Notes: generated by a model not told the origin, from the sequence alone. Counted from the stretch's first letter, positions 14,940 through 23,359 are shown. The stretch: 28,670 nucleotides of DNA from Bacillota bacterium (GCA_023424965.1 JAFADI010000128.1:1-28670), one strand, 5' to 3'. A program made the numbers and translations.

Positions 14940-14968
14940 TTGACAACTTGCAAGTTGCGAGGGACAAT
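14940..14968 (+). promoter_or_regulatory. SigA-like promoter before prs
   Basis: TTGACA (14940-14945), a 17-nt spacer and GACAAT (14963-14968, four of six). The spacer contains the palindrome AACTTGCAAGTT and the variant repeat AGTTGCGAGG. Confidence 0.42.
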
Positions 14969-15006
14969 AAATGGTAGACATAAGACAATAAAAGAGGGGT
15001 AAAAGA

Positions 15007-15984
15007 ATGAATTTACATGGAAAGGATATTAAGATTTTTGCAGGCAATTCCCACCGGCAGCTGGCGGAAGAAATCGCGGAGAAAATAGGGCTTCCTGTAG
15101 GTGCTGCGATGGTAGGAAAATTCAGCGACGGTGAATGTGCGGTAAATATCAACGAAGTTGTGAGAGGCTCGGATGTATTTATTATTCAGTCCACATGCGC
15201 GCCTGTGAATGATAACCTCATGGAACTGCTCATCATGATCGATGCGCTGAAAAGGGCGTCTGCCGGGCGTATTACTGCCGTCATGCCTTATTTCGGCTAT
15301 GCCAGACAGGACAGAAAGGCAAAAGCAAGAGATCCTATTTCGGCAAAGCTGGTGGCAAACCTCATCACCGAGGCAGGGGCAGACAGGGTATTGACCATGG
15401 ACCTCCATGCTCCCCAGCTCCAGGGCTTCTTTGACATTCCCGTTGACCATCTGGTAGGGGTGCCGATTCTGGCAGAATATTTTAAGAAGAAATTCGAAGG
15501 CTATGACGATTTGGTGGTGGTATCCCCGGATGTGGGAAGTGTTACCAGGTCACGGAAATTTGCCGAAAGGCTGGACTGTCCGCTGGCCATTATTGACAAG
15601 CGCAGACCGAAGGCCAATGTGTGTGAGATCATGAACATCATTGGTGATGTTAAAGGCAAAAGAGTGGTACTGGTGGATGACCTCATCGATACCGGCGGAA
15701 CCATCGTAAATGCTGTCAACGCCCTGGAAGAAATCGGTGCAAAAGAAGTATATGCCTGTTGTACCCATGGTGTGCTTTCGGGCCCGGCAATTGAGCGGAT
15801 AGTCAAATCCTCCATGAAGGAGCTGGTCACCCTCAACACCATGCCTCTGCCCGAAGAGAAAAACATTGACAAGATCACGGTAATTTCGGTAGCAAGTATT
15901 TTTGCCGAAGCCATTGAGAGAATTTACGGGGATATCTCCATAAGCACTTTGTTCACGCAGCAGGAAATCATGCCGGGGCAATAA
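15007..15984 (+). CDS. prs: Ribose-phosphate pyrophosphokinase (PRPP synthetase)
   Basis: This enzyme makes PRPP from ribose-5-phosphate and ATP for purine, pyrimidine, histidine and NAD synthesis; PRPP is also the signal read by PurR encoded upstream. The 325-residue product has GKFSDGECAVNI, the YFGYARQDRKAKARDPISAK loop, MDLHAPQLQGFFDIPVDH (about 131-148) and the PRPP-binding VVLVDDLIDTGGT (about 220-232), all typical of class I enzymes. The ATG has GAGGGG at 14993-14998. Length is slightly above the usual 315-320 because of a longer C-terminus. It follows glmU as in B. subtilis. Confidence 0.97.
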   Translation: MNLHGKDIKIFAGNSHRQLAEEIAEKIGLPVGAAMVGKFSDGECAVNINEVVRGSDVFIIQSTCAPVNDNLMELLIMIDALKRASAGRITAVMPYFGYARQDRKAKARDPISAKLVANLITEAGADRVLTMDLHAPQLQGFFDIPVDHLVGVPILAEYFKKKFEGYDDLVVVSPDVGSVTRSRKFAERLDCPLAIIDKRRPKANVCEIMNIIGDVKGKRVVLVDDLIDTGGTIVNAVNALEEIGAKEVYACCTHGVLSGPAIERIVKSSMKELVTLNTMPLPEEKNIDKITVISVASIFAEAIERIYGDISISTLFTQQEIMPGQ

Positions 15985-16012
15985 GGCTTTGCACAAAAGA
16001 AATCACAATGGG

Positions 16013-16046
16013 GAGAATGGAATAAGTATTTCATTCTTCTTTTTTG
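16013..16046 (+). terminator. Weak terminator between prs and pth
   Basis: GAGAATGGA pairs with TTCATTCTT (two G-U pairs) around an 8-nt loop, followed by CTTTTTT. The stem is AT-rich, so readthrough into pth is likely. Confidence 0.5.
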
Positions 16047-16071
16047 GATGTTTACATTTGAGGTGTAATTG

Positions 16072-16641
16072 ATGAGTGACCTATTTATAATCGTGGGGCT
16101 GGGAAACCCGGGAAACCGCTATGACAATACGCGCCACAACGTAGGCTTCAATGCTGTGGACCTGCTGGCCCGGAAATATGGGATCAGTGTGACCAAGCTC
16201 AAGCATAAGGCCCTGTATGGGGATGGAAACATTGACGGAACGAAGGTCATGCTTGTAAAACCCCAGACCTATATGAACCTCAGCGGAGAAAGCGTCAGGG
16301 ATATTGCCGAGTGGTACAAGGTACCCCTTAGCAGCATTGTGCTGATTTACGACGATGTGGACCTGCCTCTGGGGAAGATAAGGGTCCGGCCCAAGGGAAG
16401 CTCGGGAACCCATAACGGTATGCGGTCGATACTATACCATTTGCAATCCGAGGATTTTCCAAGAGTGAGGATTGGTATCGGAAGACCTCCTGAAGGCTGG
16501 GAACTGGCAGATTTTGTGTTGGGAAGGTTCAGTGAGGATGAAAGAAAAATCGTAAGTGAAAGCATCACAAGGGCGGCCGAGGCGGCGGTGGACATTATAA
16601 AGTCCGGAGCTGAAGCTGTCATGAGCAGATACAATAAATAG
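16072..16641 (+). CDS. pth: Peptidyl-tRNA hydrolase
   Basis: Pth releases peptides from tRNAs dropped by stalled ribosomes and recycles the tRNA. The 189-residue product shows IVGLGNPGNRYDNTRHNVGF with the catalytic histidine, KPQTYMNLSGESV with the substrate-binding asparagine, YDDVDLPLGKIRV with the conserved aspartate, and GSSGTHNGMRSI. The ATG at 16072 has GAGGTG at 16060-16065; an in-frame TTG one codon earlier (16069) is less likely. It is spoVC in B. subtilis, where it also lies between prs and mfd; the ctc and yabK genes found there are absent. mfd begins 21 bp after its stop. Confidence 0.96.
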   Translation: MSDLFIIVGLGNPGNRYDNTRHNVGFNAVDLLARKYGISVTKLKHKALYGDGNIDGTKVMLVKPQTYMNLSGESVRDIAEWYKVPLSSIVLIYDDVDLPLGKIRVRPKGSSGTHNGMRSILYHLQSEDFPRVRIGIGRPPEGWELADFVLGRFSEDERKIVSESITRAAEAAVDIIKSGAEAVMSRYNK

Positions 16642-16662
16642 GCAAAAGGTATACTGAGTGTT

Positions 16663-19600
16663 ATGAATTTTCTAACAAACCCCCTGCTTGAGATAAACGA
16701 ATATAATGACATCCTTGACTCTATCAGGAAGAACAGGACACATTTCAACATTTCAGGACTTTCCGAATCACAGAAGGTTCATATTTCCTATGCAATCTGC
16801 AACCACTTGAACAGGAAAGGCTTATTCATCGCCTTCAACGAATTTGCAGCAAGAAAGCTTTGCGAGGACTTTGCATTCTTTGCAGGAGACGATGTGGTAT
16901 TCTTTCCTGCAAAGGAAATCATGCTCCACGATGTGGAGGCAAAGAGCTATGATGCCATCTTCCAGAGGATACAGGCTCTCGGAAGAATAAGCGGGGGAGA
17001 CTACCGGTTCATTGTGACTTCGGTAGAGGCCATCGCCCACAAACTGGTATCGGAGAAAGATTTCCGCAAACACATCCTCCGGTTCAAAACAGGGAGCAGG
17101 CTTGATCTGGACAGGTTCAGTTCCGAACTGGTATCCATGGGATATGAGCGGGTTTCCACCGTAGAGGGCAGGGGACAGTTTGCCATCAGAGGCGGAATTG
17201 TTGACATCTTCTCGGTAAACAGTGAGCATGCGGTCAGAATCGAGCTGTTTGACGACGAAATCGACTCCATCAGGCGTTTCGATACTCTCTCCCAGAGGTC
17301 TGTAGAGAACCTGGACGGCATGGAGGTGCTGCCTGCCAGGGAGGTCATTTATTCCGAGGACCGGAGAGCGGGAATTTTGGAAAGGATAAAAGCGGACCTG
17401 CGGGCCCAGCTTGAGAAAATAGGCAAAAAGGACAAGGAATACAGGAATACCCTTGTAGCAAGGCTGGAGCGGGATATGGAGAGGCTTAAGACGGATTATT
17501 ACTTTCCCGGCATGGACCGGTTGATCCCTTATATCCTGCATCCCGCCAGTTCCCTGATGAACTATCTGCCGGAAGACATGCTGGTATTTGCCGATGAACC
17601 GGCGAGAATGGAACAGCGGGTGGAAAATATCCTGCTTGAACATGAGGAACAGTGCAAGAACCTCATGGAAAAGGGATATTTGCTTCCGGGGAGCTTTGAA
17701 ATGTATTTTGACTACAAAAGCCTGGAAGAAAAATTCAGGGACAAAGATACCCTTTACCTCACCACCATGCAGACGGGAACAAGCTTTGGAAAGCACAACT
17801 ACAGCATTGCGGCAAAGTCCATGAGTTCCTACCAGGGGCATACGGAGCTGCTTTGTGACGATTTGAAGCATTGGAAAGGCAAAGGAAGCAAAGTAGTTAT
17901 ACTTTCAGGGACAAAAGGACGTGGAGAGAGGCTTTCCGAAACGCTGGGACAGGAAGGCATCGAAGCGGTCTATATGGGAACCCATGACGTTGACATACAG
18001 CCGGGGCAGATCGTCATAACAAAGGGAAGCTTGAACAAAGGCTTTGAATATCCGTCCATCGGATTGGTGGTTGTAAGCGACAGGGAAGCTTTCGGGCAGG
18101 ACAGAAGGCAAAAGAGGACTGCCAGGGGGAAAAACAAGGATAAGATCAAGGCGTTTACGGATTTGAGCGTTGGGGATTACGTGGTGCACCAGGCCCATGG
18201 CATAGGCCAGTATGTGGGAATCCAGCAGCTTTCTGTGGATGGTGTGAAACGGGATTACTTAAAGATAAGCTATGTGGGAGGAGACAATTTATATATTCCC
18301 ACAAACCAACTGGATTTACTGCAGAAATACATAGGCTCCGAAGGCAAGCTTCCCAAGCTGAGCAAGCTGGGAGGCAGTGATTGGTCCAAGGCCAAGGCCA
18401 AGGTGAAGGAGTCCCTGAAGGAGCTGGCGGAAGAGCTTATAAAATTGTATGCCCAGAGGCAGGCGCTGAAGGGGCATACCTATTCGCCGGATACCATATG
18501 GCAGAAACAGTTTGAGGAGGCCTTCCCCTATGAAGAGACGGAGGACCAGCTCAAATGCATTGACGAGATCAAACTGGATATGGAATCCGGAAGGGTTATG
18601 GACCGGCTGCTGTGCGGAGATGTAGGCTACGGCAAGACAGAGGTGGCCATAAGGGCCATTTTCAAAGCCGTAATGGATGGAAAGCAGGTTGCCTACCTGG
18701 TTCCCACCACCATTCTGGCCCAGCAGCATTACAACAATTTCAAGGAACGGATGAAGGAGTTTCCGGTCAAGGTTGAGGTTATCAGCCGCTTTAAGTCCCC
18801 GGCGGAACAAAAACGCATACTGAAGGATGTCAAGAATGGTATGGTGGATGTGCTGATCGGAACGCACCGGCTGCTGCAGAAGGATATCCAATTCAAGGAT
18901 ATGGGGCTTCTGGTGGTGGATGAGGAGCAGCGCTTCGGGGTTTCACACAAGGAAAAGCTGAAGAAGTTCCGGCCGGATATCGATGTCCTCACGCTTACGG
19001 CTACCCCCATACCCAGGACGCTGCACATGTCCCTGGTGGGCATAAGGGATATCAGCGTCATTGAGGACCCGCCGGAAGAGCGCTACCCCGTGCAGACCTA
19101 TGTAATGGAGCACAATCCGGATGTAATCCGGGATGCGGTAGTAAGGGAAATGAGCAGGAAGGGACAGGTATTCTACCTGTACAACCGTGTAAGGTCAATA
19201 CACCTTAAAGCATCGGAGCTGCAGGCCCTTATCCCCGATGCCAGGGTGGGCATTGCCCATGGGCAGATGGATGAGAAGGAACTGGAAGACATCATGCAGA
19301 GATTCATCGAAGGTGAGTACGATGTGCTGGTATGCACCACAATCATCGAATCGGGACTGGATATGCCCAATGTGAATACCATTGTGGTAGAGGATGCGGA
19401 CAGGATGGGCCTGGCCCAGTTATACCAGCTGAGAGGGCGTGTGGGCCGTTCCAACAGGGTTGCCTACGCATACGTGACCTACAAGAGGGATAAGGTGCTT
19501 TCCGAAGTGGCCGAAAAAAGGCTCAGCGCCATTAAGGAATTTACGGAATTCGGCTCGGGCTTCAAGATTGCCATGCGGGATCTTGAAATCAGGGGAGCGG

Positions 19601-20175
19601 GAAACCTGCTGGGTCCCGAACAGCATGGGCAGATGGAAACCGTAGGGTATGAAATGTACTGCAAGCTCCTTGATGAGGCGGTACGGGAACTGAAGGGCGA
19701 GGCGGCCCGTCCGGAGGAAAGTGAAATATCCATCGATGTAAATGTCAGCGCCTACATCGATGATGATTACATCGGTGCAGAAATGCAGAAGATAGAAATG
19801 TACAAGAAAATCGCCTCCATCCAGGATGAGCAGGATGTGCTGGATGTGCAGGACGAATTGGTCGACAGGTTCGGAGATATCCCCAAACCCGTGAAAAACC
19901 TCATACAGATCGCACATTTGAAAATACTGGCCAGGGACAGCGGCTTTGTCACCTTGCAGGAGAAGAACGAAACGGTAATATTGCAATATAGAAGCAACGG
20001 CCATGTCAATGTGGGAATTTTGGGCAAGCTGATGGACAAATACAAGAGGAAGCTTATGTTTACGGCCAGCAACACACCGTATATAACCTATAGGACTGCA
20101 GGCGTTGCCAGGGAGGAACTTCTGGACAATATTAAGATTTTGTTACAGGACATTAATAAATTGCAGTCAGGTTGA
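16663..20175 (+). CDS. mfd: Transcription-repair coupling factor Mfd
   Basis: Mfd is an ATP-driven translocase that removes RNA polymerase stalled at DNA damage and recruits UvrA. The 1170-residue product has a UvrB-like N-terminal module (RGQFAIRGGIVDIFSVNSE), the CarD-like RNA polymerase interaction domain at about residues 500-570 (VGDYVVHQAHGIGQYVGI), a RecG-type helicase core with Walker A GDVGYGKTE (about 653-661) and DEEQ box (about 752-755), and the QLRGRVGRS helicase motif. The C-terminal TRCF domain follows at about 1000-1110. Length is normal. The start at 16663 has only a weak AAAGG about 14 nt upstream, so it may depend on coupling to pth, 21 bp away. Confidence 0.98.
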   Translation: MNFLTNPLLEINEYNDILDSIRKNRTHFNISGLSESQKVHISYAICNHLNRKGLFIAFNEFAARKLCEDFAFFAGDDVVFFPAKEIMLHDVEAKSYDAIFQRIQALGRISGGDYRFIVTSVEAIAHKLVSEKDFRKHILRFKTGSRLDLDRFSSELVSMGYERVSTVEGRGQFAIRGGIVDIFSVNSEHAVRIELFDDEIDSIRRFDTLSQRSVENLDGMEVLPAREVIYSEDRRAGILERIKADLRAQLEKIGKKDKEYRNTLVARLERDMERLKTDYYFPGMDRLIPYILHPASSLMNYLPEDMLVFADEPARMEQRVENILLEHEEQCKNLMEKGYLLPGSFEMYFDYKSLEEKFRDKDTLYLTTMQTGTSFGKHNYSIAAKSMSSYQGHTELLCDDLKHWKGKGSKVVILSGTKGRGERLSETLGQEGIEAVYMGTHDVDIQPGQIVITKGSLNKGFEYPSIGLVVVSDREAFGQDRRQKRTARGKNKDKIKAFTDLSVGDYVVHQAHGIGQYVGIQQLSVDGVKRDYLKISYVGGDNLYIPTNQLDLLQKYIGSEGKLPKLSKLGGSDWSKAKAKVKESLKELAEELIKLYAQRQALKGHTYSPDTIWQKQFEEAFPYEETEDQLKCIDEIKLDMESGRVMDRLLCGDVGYGKTEVAIRAIFKAVMDGKQVAYLVPTTILAQQHYNNFKERMKEFPVKVEVISRFKSPAEQKRILKDVKNGMVDVLIGTHRLLQKDIQFKDMGLLVVDEEQRFGVSHKEKLKKFRPDIDVLTLTATPIPRTLHMSLVGIRDISVIEDPPEERYPVQTYVMEHNPDVIRDAVVREMSRKGQVFYLYNRVRSIHLKASELQALIPDARVGIAHGQMDEKELEDIMQRFIEGEYDVLVCTTIIESGLDMPNVNTIVVEDADRMGLAQLYQLRGRVGRSNRVAYAYVTYKRDKVLSEVAEKRLSAIKEFTEFGSGFKIAMRDLEIRGAGNLLGPEQHGQMETVGYEMYCKLLDEAVRELKGEAARPEESEISIDVNVSAYIDDDYIGAEMQKIEMYKKIASIQDEQDVLDVQDELVDRFGDIPKPVKNLIQIAHLKILARDSGFVTLQEKNETVILQYRSNGHVNVGILGKLMDKYKRKLMFTASNTPYITYRTAGVAREELLDNIKILLQDINKLQSG

Positions 20176-20189
20176 CAATCCTTTATAAT
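20161..20189 (+). promoter_or_regulatory. Possible SigA promoter for the PrsA-like gene
   Basis: A perfect TATAAT (20184-20189) with a poor TTGCAG 17 nt upstream that overlaps the mfd 3' end. A perfect TTGACA at 20172-20177 has no suitable -10. The interval 20190-20285 shows no other signal than the ribosome binding site. Confidence 0.4.
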
Positions 20190-20285
20190 ATAAATATTGG
20201 GATAATGGCGATATATTGTTATTTTTCTCAAGGCTCATAAATGATGGACAGAGGGTTTTAAAATTCAAATAGAGGAGAGAGACAA

Positions 20286-21329
20286 TTGAAAAATAAGCTT
20301 CTAATCATTATTGCAGCGGTTGTGGTAGTTATTGCTGCTGCTACTGCCGGGATTGTATATAACTATACTTCAAACAACTATGTGGCCACTGTGGACGGCG
20401 AGAAGATAACAAAAGCGGAATACAATTTCTTCGTGGCTGTTGCCAAGAAGAACATGGAAGCAGCGGCGGAGGGCGCGCTTACGGACGAAAAGGCCAAGGA
20501 AGCCTTTCTGAAGGACAAGCAGGAAGAAATAAAGAACAATGCTCTTAAAACCGCACAGGAGTTCAAGATCCAGTTGATCAAGGCTAAGGAAAAGAAGCTG
20601 GAGCTTACCAGTGACGATAAGAAGAACATGGAAGCTACCATTGATCAGATGATTCAAAGCGAGGGCGGAAGAATAGCGGCTGAAAACAAAATAAAAGCGG
20701 ATTATGGCATTAATCTCGACCAGTACAGGTCTGTTTTCAGAGATTATGTTTTGATCGATAAATTCATCCAGGAAAACAAGAAGCAGATTCAGACCACCGA
20801 TGAGGAAGTACAGAAGCAGTTTGATGAACACAAAGCCGATTATGGAAAAGTGACCGTAAGGCATATACTTTTTAAGACCACTGCAGAAGATAACACCACT
20901 CCTCTGCCGGAGGACAAGCAGGCAGAGGTAAAGAAAAAGGCGGAAGACACCCTGGCGAAGGCAAAAGCCGGACAGGATTTTGCTACTATGGCAAAGGAAT
21001 TGACCGAGGACCCCGGCTCTAAGGACACCGGAGGAGAGTACACCTTCGGTAAAGGCCAGATGGTCCCGGAATTTGAAGAGTGGTCCTTCAGCAGCGACAG
21101 GAAGCCCGGAGACATGGATATCGTAAAAACCACCTTCGGATATCATGTAATGAAATTTGAAAAGCTGGAAGAAGCCAAGTTTGACGATGTAAAGGCAAGC
21201 ATCAAGGATACCCTGAACGCAAACAAGTTCTCCGAAGCTTATACCAAGGATCTGGAGGACTGGAAGAAGGATCCGAAATACAATGTGGTAAAAAATACAA
21301 AGGTTTTTAATGCTTTTAGTATTATGTAA
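20286..21329 (+). CDS. Membrane-anchored parvulin-type peptidyl-prolyl isomerase (PrsA/SurA-like foldase)
   Basis: The 347-residue product begins with a hydrophobic anchor (about residues 4-25, LLIIIAAVVVVIAAATAGIV), followed by a SurA/PrsA N-terminal region (VATVDGEKITKAEYNFFVAV), a long helical charged segment, and a PpiC domain at about 188-285 (VTVRHILFK, ATMAKELTEDPGSKDTGGEY, FGKGQMVPEFEEWSFS, TTFGYHVMKFE). It probably folds proteins secreted across the membrane. There is no lipobox cysteine after the hydrophobic stretch, unlike B. subtilis PrsA, so it is probably an uncleaved anchor. The TTG start has AGAGGAGAGAG at about 20271-20281. Its place between mfd and spoVT is not that of B. 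subtilis. Confidence 0.9.
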   Translation: MKNKLLIIIAAVVVVIAAATAGIVYNYTSNNYVATVDGEKITKAEYNFFVAVAKKNMEAAAEGALTDEKAKEAFLKDKQEEIKNNALKTAQEFKIQLIKAKEKKLELTSDDKKNMEATIDQMIQSEGGRIAAENKIKADYGINLDQYRSVFRDYVLIDKFIQENKKQIQTTDEEVQKQFDEHKADYGKVTVRHILFKTTAEDNTTPLPEDKQAEVKKKAEDTLAKAKAGQDFATMAKELTEDPGSKDTGGEYTFGKGQMVPEFEEWSFSSDRKPGDMDIVKTTFGYHVMKFEKLEEAKFDDVKASIKDTLNANKFSEAYTKDLEDWKKDPKYNVVKNTKVFNAFSIM

Positions 21330-21361
21330 CGGACGATTTCACATAATCCTATATTAACCGC

Positions 21362-21408
21362 AAAAAACAAGTAAGACCGGTGATTACCAGTGTTACTTGT
21401 TTTTTTTT
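21362..21408 (+). terminator. Terminator after the PrsA-like gene
   Basis: AAAAACAAGTAA pairs with TTACTTGTTTTT, with a GGT/ACC inner stem and a run of nine T residues. Confidence 0.92.
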
Positions 21409-21431
21409 AACTTTTCGTAAATCACCTATTA

Positions 21432-21462
21432 TGTATAAAACTTCAATAAAAAATCAATACTA
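21432..21462 (+). promoter_or_regulatory. SigG promoter before spoVT
   Basis: TGTATA (21432-21437), an 18-nt spacer and AATACTA (21456-21462) differ from the SigG pattern TGAATA-N17/18-CATACTA at one position in each element. spoVT is SigG-dependent in B. subtilis. Confidence 0.6.
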
Positions 21463-21502
21463 GAATTGTACAAATAAAATCTATGTAAGGAGGTAATATC
21501 AA

Positions 21503-22057
21503 TTGAAGGCAACCGGGATAGTTAGACGGATAGATGATTTAGGAAGAGTCGTTATTCCCAAGGAAATAAGAAGAACCTTAAGAATTAGAGAAGGAGATCC
21601 TCTGGAGATATTTACTGATAAAGAAGGTGAAGTAATACTCAAAAAGTATTCCCCCATCGGGGAACTTGGAGATTTTGCCTCACAGTATGCGGAGTCACTT
21701 CATAAAACAAGCGGCCACATTACCTGCATCGCAGACAGGGACACAATCATAGCAGTTTCCGGAGCTTCCAAAAAGGAATTCCTTGAAAAATCATTGAGCA
21801 CCGATCTTGAGAGGATTATTGAGGAAAAGACCACGCTTGTCGTCAAGTCTTCCGAAGATAAAGCCATTTCCATCATTGCTGATGAAGGCCCCGACAGAAG
21901 ATATACTTCACAGGTGGTGTCGCCCATCATATCGGAAGGCGATCCTATTGGAGCGGTGATCCTATTATCCATGGACCCCAACACCAAAATGGGAGAAGTT
22001 GAAGCGAAGCTGGCACAATCGGCTGCCGGTTTTCTCGGAAAGCAAATGGAACAGTAA
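21503..22057 (+). CDS. spoVT: Stage V sporulation protein T, forespore regulator
   Basis: SpoVT tunes SigG-dependent genes in the forespore and so affects coat, cortex and germination. The 184-residue product has an AbrB-type swapped-hairpin DNA-binding domain at residues 1-50 (MKATGIVRRIDDLGRVVIPK and RRTLRIREGDPLEIF) and a C-terminal GAF-like domain. Length agrees with the family (about 178 in B. subtilis), and the extra C-terminal domain separates it from AbrB and Abh. The TTG start has AAGGAGGT at 21486-21493. A SigG-type promoter precedes it and terminators lie on both sides, so it forms its own transcript. Confidence 0.96.
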   Translation: MKATGIVRRIDDLGRVVIPKEIRRTLRIREGDPLEIFTDKEGEVILKKYSPIGELGDFASQYAESLHKTSGHITCIADRDTIIAVSGASKKEFLEKSLSTDLERIIEEKTTLVVKSSEDKAISIIADEGPDRRYTSQVVSPIISEGDPIGAVILLSMDPNTKMGEVEAKLAQSAAGFLGKQMEQ

Positions 22058-22118
22058 GTATTCTTATACGCCGGTGCACTACGGCAGAACGGCGGGATAA
22101 TTTGAACAGAAAGATGGA

Positions 22119-22153
22119 AATAACAGGTAGCGTACAGTATACCTGTTATTTTT
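22119..22153 (+). terminator. Terminator after spoVT
   Basis: AATAACAGGTA (22119-22129) pairs perfectly with TACCTGTTATT (22140-22150), followed by TTT. Confidence 0.85.
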
Positions 22154-22166
22154 GTACCCTTTTGTA

Positions 22167-22195
22167 ACGGTTATGTCAACAATACATATTATGTA
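22167..22195 (+). promoter_or_regulatory. Possible SigK-type promoter and palindrome before the DUF2935 gene
   Basis: AC (22167-22168), 16 nt and CATATTATG (22185-22193) resemble the SigK pattern AC-N16/17-CATANNNTA with one mismatch. The 15-mer AATACATATTATGTA (22181-22195) recurs exactly at 23329-23343. The core TACAT-ATT-ATGTA is an inverted repeat and may instead be an operator. Confidence 0.35.
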
Positions 22196-22282
22196 GTAAG
22201 CCTGCACCACAGAGGAAGGTATAGCTGTGGCAAAGCTTGTAAATGCTATTAGGAAACAACAGGCTGTTAGGGGGGACGCTGT

Positions 22283-23047
22283 TTGTATAATCCGGTGGAA
22301 GAAACTTATTTTTGGTCGGGAATCATGCGTGACCATACGGAATTCATTCTTACCGCCCTGTCGTCCAGGGAAATTGAAGCCATAAATACGGCAAAGTTCA
22401 TGCAAAATGGTTTCAACTCCATATGGAATGAGGCAGGAAGCATGATGCGCGTACCTGAGCCCAAGGCCGTCACAGGCCTGCTGAACAGGAGCAAGGCGAT
22501 GGTACTGAGTATGATTGGTTTTAAAAGAGCGCTTTTACAGCGGCTTTTGAAGTGTGAGATAGAACTGAACCTGACGCCCACCTTTGTCAACCATATGATT
22601 AACGAGGCCACGGAATTTTACAGGACACTCTGTACCATCCAGTCGAATATTCCTTTTAATAAAACAATGGAAAATATCCGGCTGCATAAAATCTGGATGC
22701 CTGACGCAGCCGGCCACGCGGCGAACATAGCGGCGGAACTTGATGCAGTGGAGACAGAACTGGTCAGAGAAGCCGAAGATTTTAGAAAAATATTCGACAA
22801 CCTGTTCATAAAAGCGAATGAGCTGGGATTGATGCTGGAAAGAACCGGACTTGAGAATGGGGCCTTGAGGTACCTGAACGAGGAAGTTCACAAGGCCATG
22901 GGCAAATTTATTGTCTTCCTTGAAAAAATATTGAGGCTAAGACAGCAGTGTAAGGCTCTGGGAGTGCTCAAACCCCTTGTTCCGGACCATATGATCAGGG
23001 AGGAGCGCTATTACCTTTCACGACTGCAAAAATTGAAAAGCTGTTGA
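22283..23047 (+). CDS. DUF2935 family protein (predicted helical, ferritin-like)
   Basis: The 254-residue product is almost entirely predicted helix. The N-terminal YFWSGIMRDHTEFILTALSS is typical of DUF2935, whose members have two four-helix bundles each starting with a His- and Glu-rich helix; the second copy would be around HKIWMPDAAGHAANIAAELD. The His/Glu pattern would suit metal binding, but no function is established for the family. There is no signal peptide. The TTG start has AGGGGGGAC at 22269-22277. It follows spoVT with its own possible promoter and is near the sod gene, which could link it to spores or oxidative stress; that is inference. Confidence 0.8.
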   Translation: MYNPVEETYFWSGIMRDHTEFILTALSSREIEAINTAKFMQNGFNSIWNEAGSMMRVPEPKAVTGLLNRSKAMVLSMIGFKRALLQRLLKCEIELNLTPTFVNHMINEATEFYRTLCTIQSNIPFNKTMENIRLHKIWMPDAAGHAANIAAELDAVETELVREAEDFRKIFDNLFIKANELGLMLERTGLENGALRYLNEEVHKAMGKFIVFLEKILRLRQQCKALGVLKPLVPDHMIREERYYLSRLQKLKSC

Positions 23048-23075
23048 GAAGCTGACGGATTATAAAATCAAGAGA

Positions 23076-23102
23076 AAGAAGTCCTGGACAACAGGACTTC
23101 TT
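23076..23102. terminator. Hairpin between convergent genes
   Basis: AAGAAGTCCTG pairs with CAGGACTTCTT around a 5-nt loop. Flanking T/A-rich runs on both sides suggest termination of both the DUF2935 gene and the minus-strand small gene. Confidence 0.6.
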
Positions 23103-23171
23103 AAAATTAGAAAAGCTATGATTTTAAATTAATCTATTTTTAAAGGCTGCTATTGATACGCTAAGGTTGAA

Positions 23172-23288
23172 TTACTTTGGATCCCATCCATAACCGCCGC
23201 CCCAACCCCAGAAAAGTAACAAGAATACCAGAATGAAAAAGAGAATTGACGCATCATCTCCAAAGAAACCGTCTACGAATCCTCCCAT
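23172..23288 (-). CDS. 38-residue hydrophobic small protein (YjcZ-like)
   Basis: A short minus-strand frame starts with ATG at 23288 after a strong AAGGGGG and ends with TAA at 23172. The product has an acidic, Gly/Phe-rich head (MGGFVDGFFGDD), one membrane segment (SILFFILVFLLLFW, residues 14-27) and a Gly/Trp/Tyr tail (GWGGGYGWDPK). This layout is like the small YjcZ-type proteins of spore formers, which are abundant in sporulating cells. I cannot prove family membership by eye. It lies between the DUF2935 and sod genes, and a SigK-like promoter precedes it on its own strand. Confidence 0.75.
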   Translation of the reverse strand: MGGFVDGFFGDDASILFFILVFLLLFWGWGGGYGWDPK

Positions 23289-23332
23289 ATCGACATACCC
23301 CCTTAGAAGTTAATTAATATTAGAATTTAATA

Positions 23333-23359
23333 CATATTATGTAAATGAAGCGGGAATGT
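23333..23359 (-). promoter_or_regulatory. Possible SigK-type promoter for the small gene
   Basis: On the minus strand, AC (23359-23358), 16 nt and CATAATATG (23341-23333) give the same pattern and spacing as before the DUF2935 gene. The start codon is 44 nt downstream. The -10 lies within the repeated AATACATATTATGTA (23329-23343). Confidence 0.38.

Noticed and set aside
22228..22386. Small GTG frame (starting MAKLVNAIRKQQAV) with a fair ribosome binding site before the DUF2935 gene
   Set aside because: Most of it overlaps the DUF2935 gene in another frame; that gene has its own strong site and family motif, so the small frame is probably chance.
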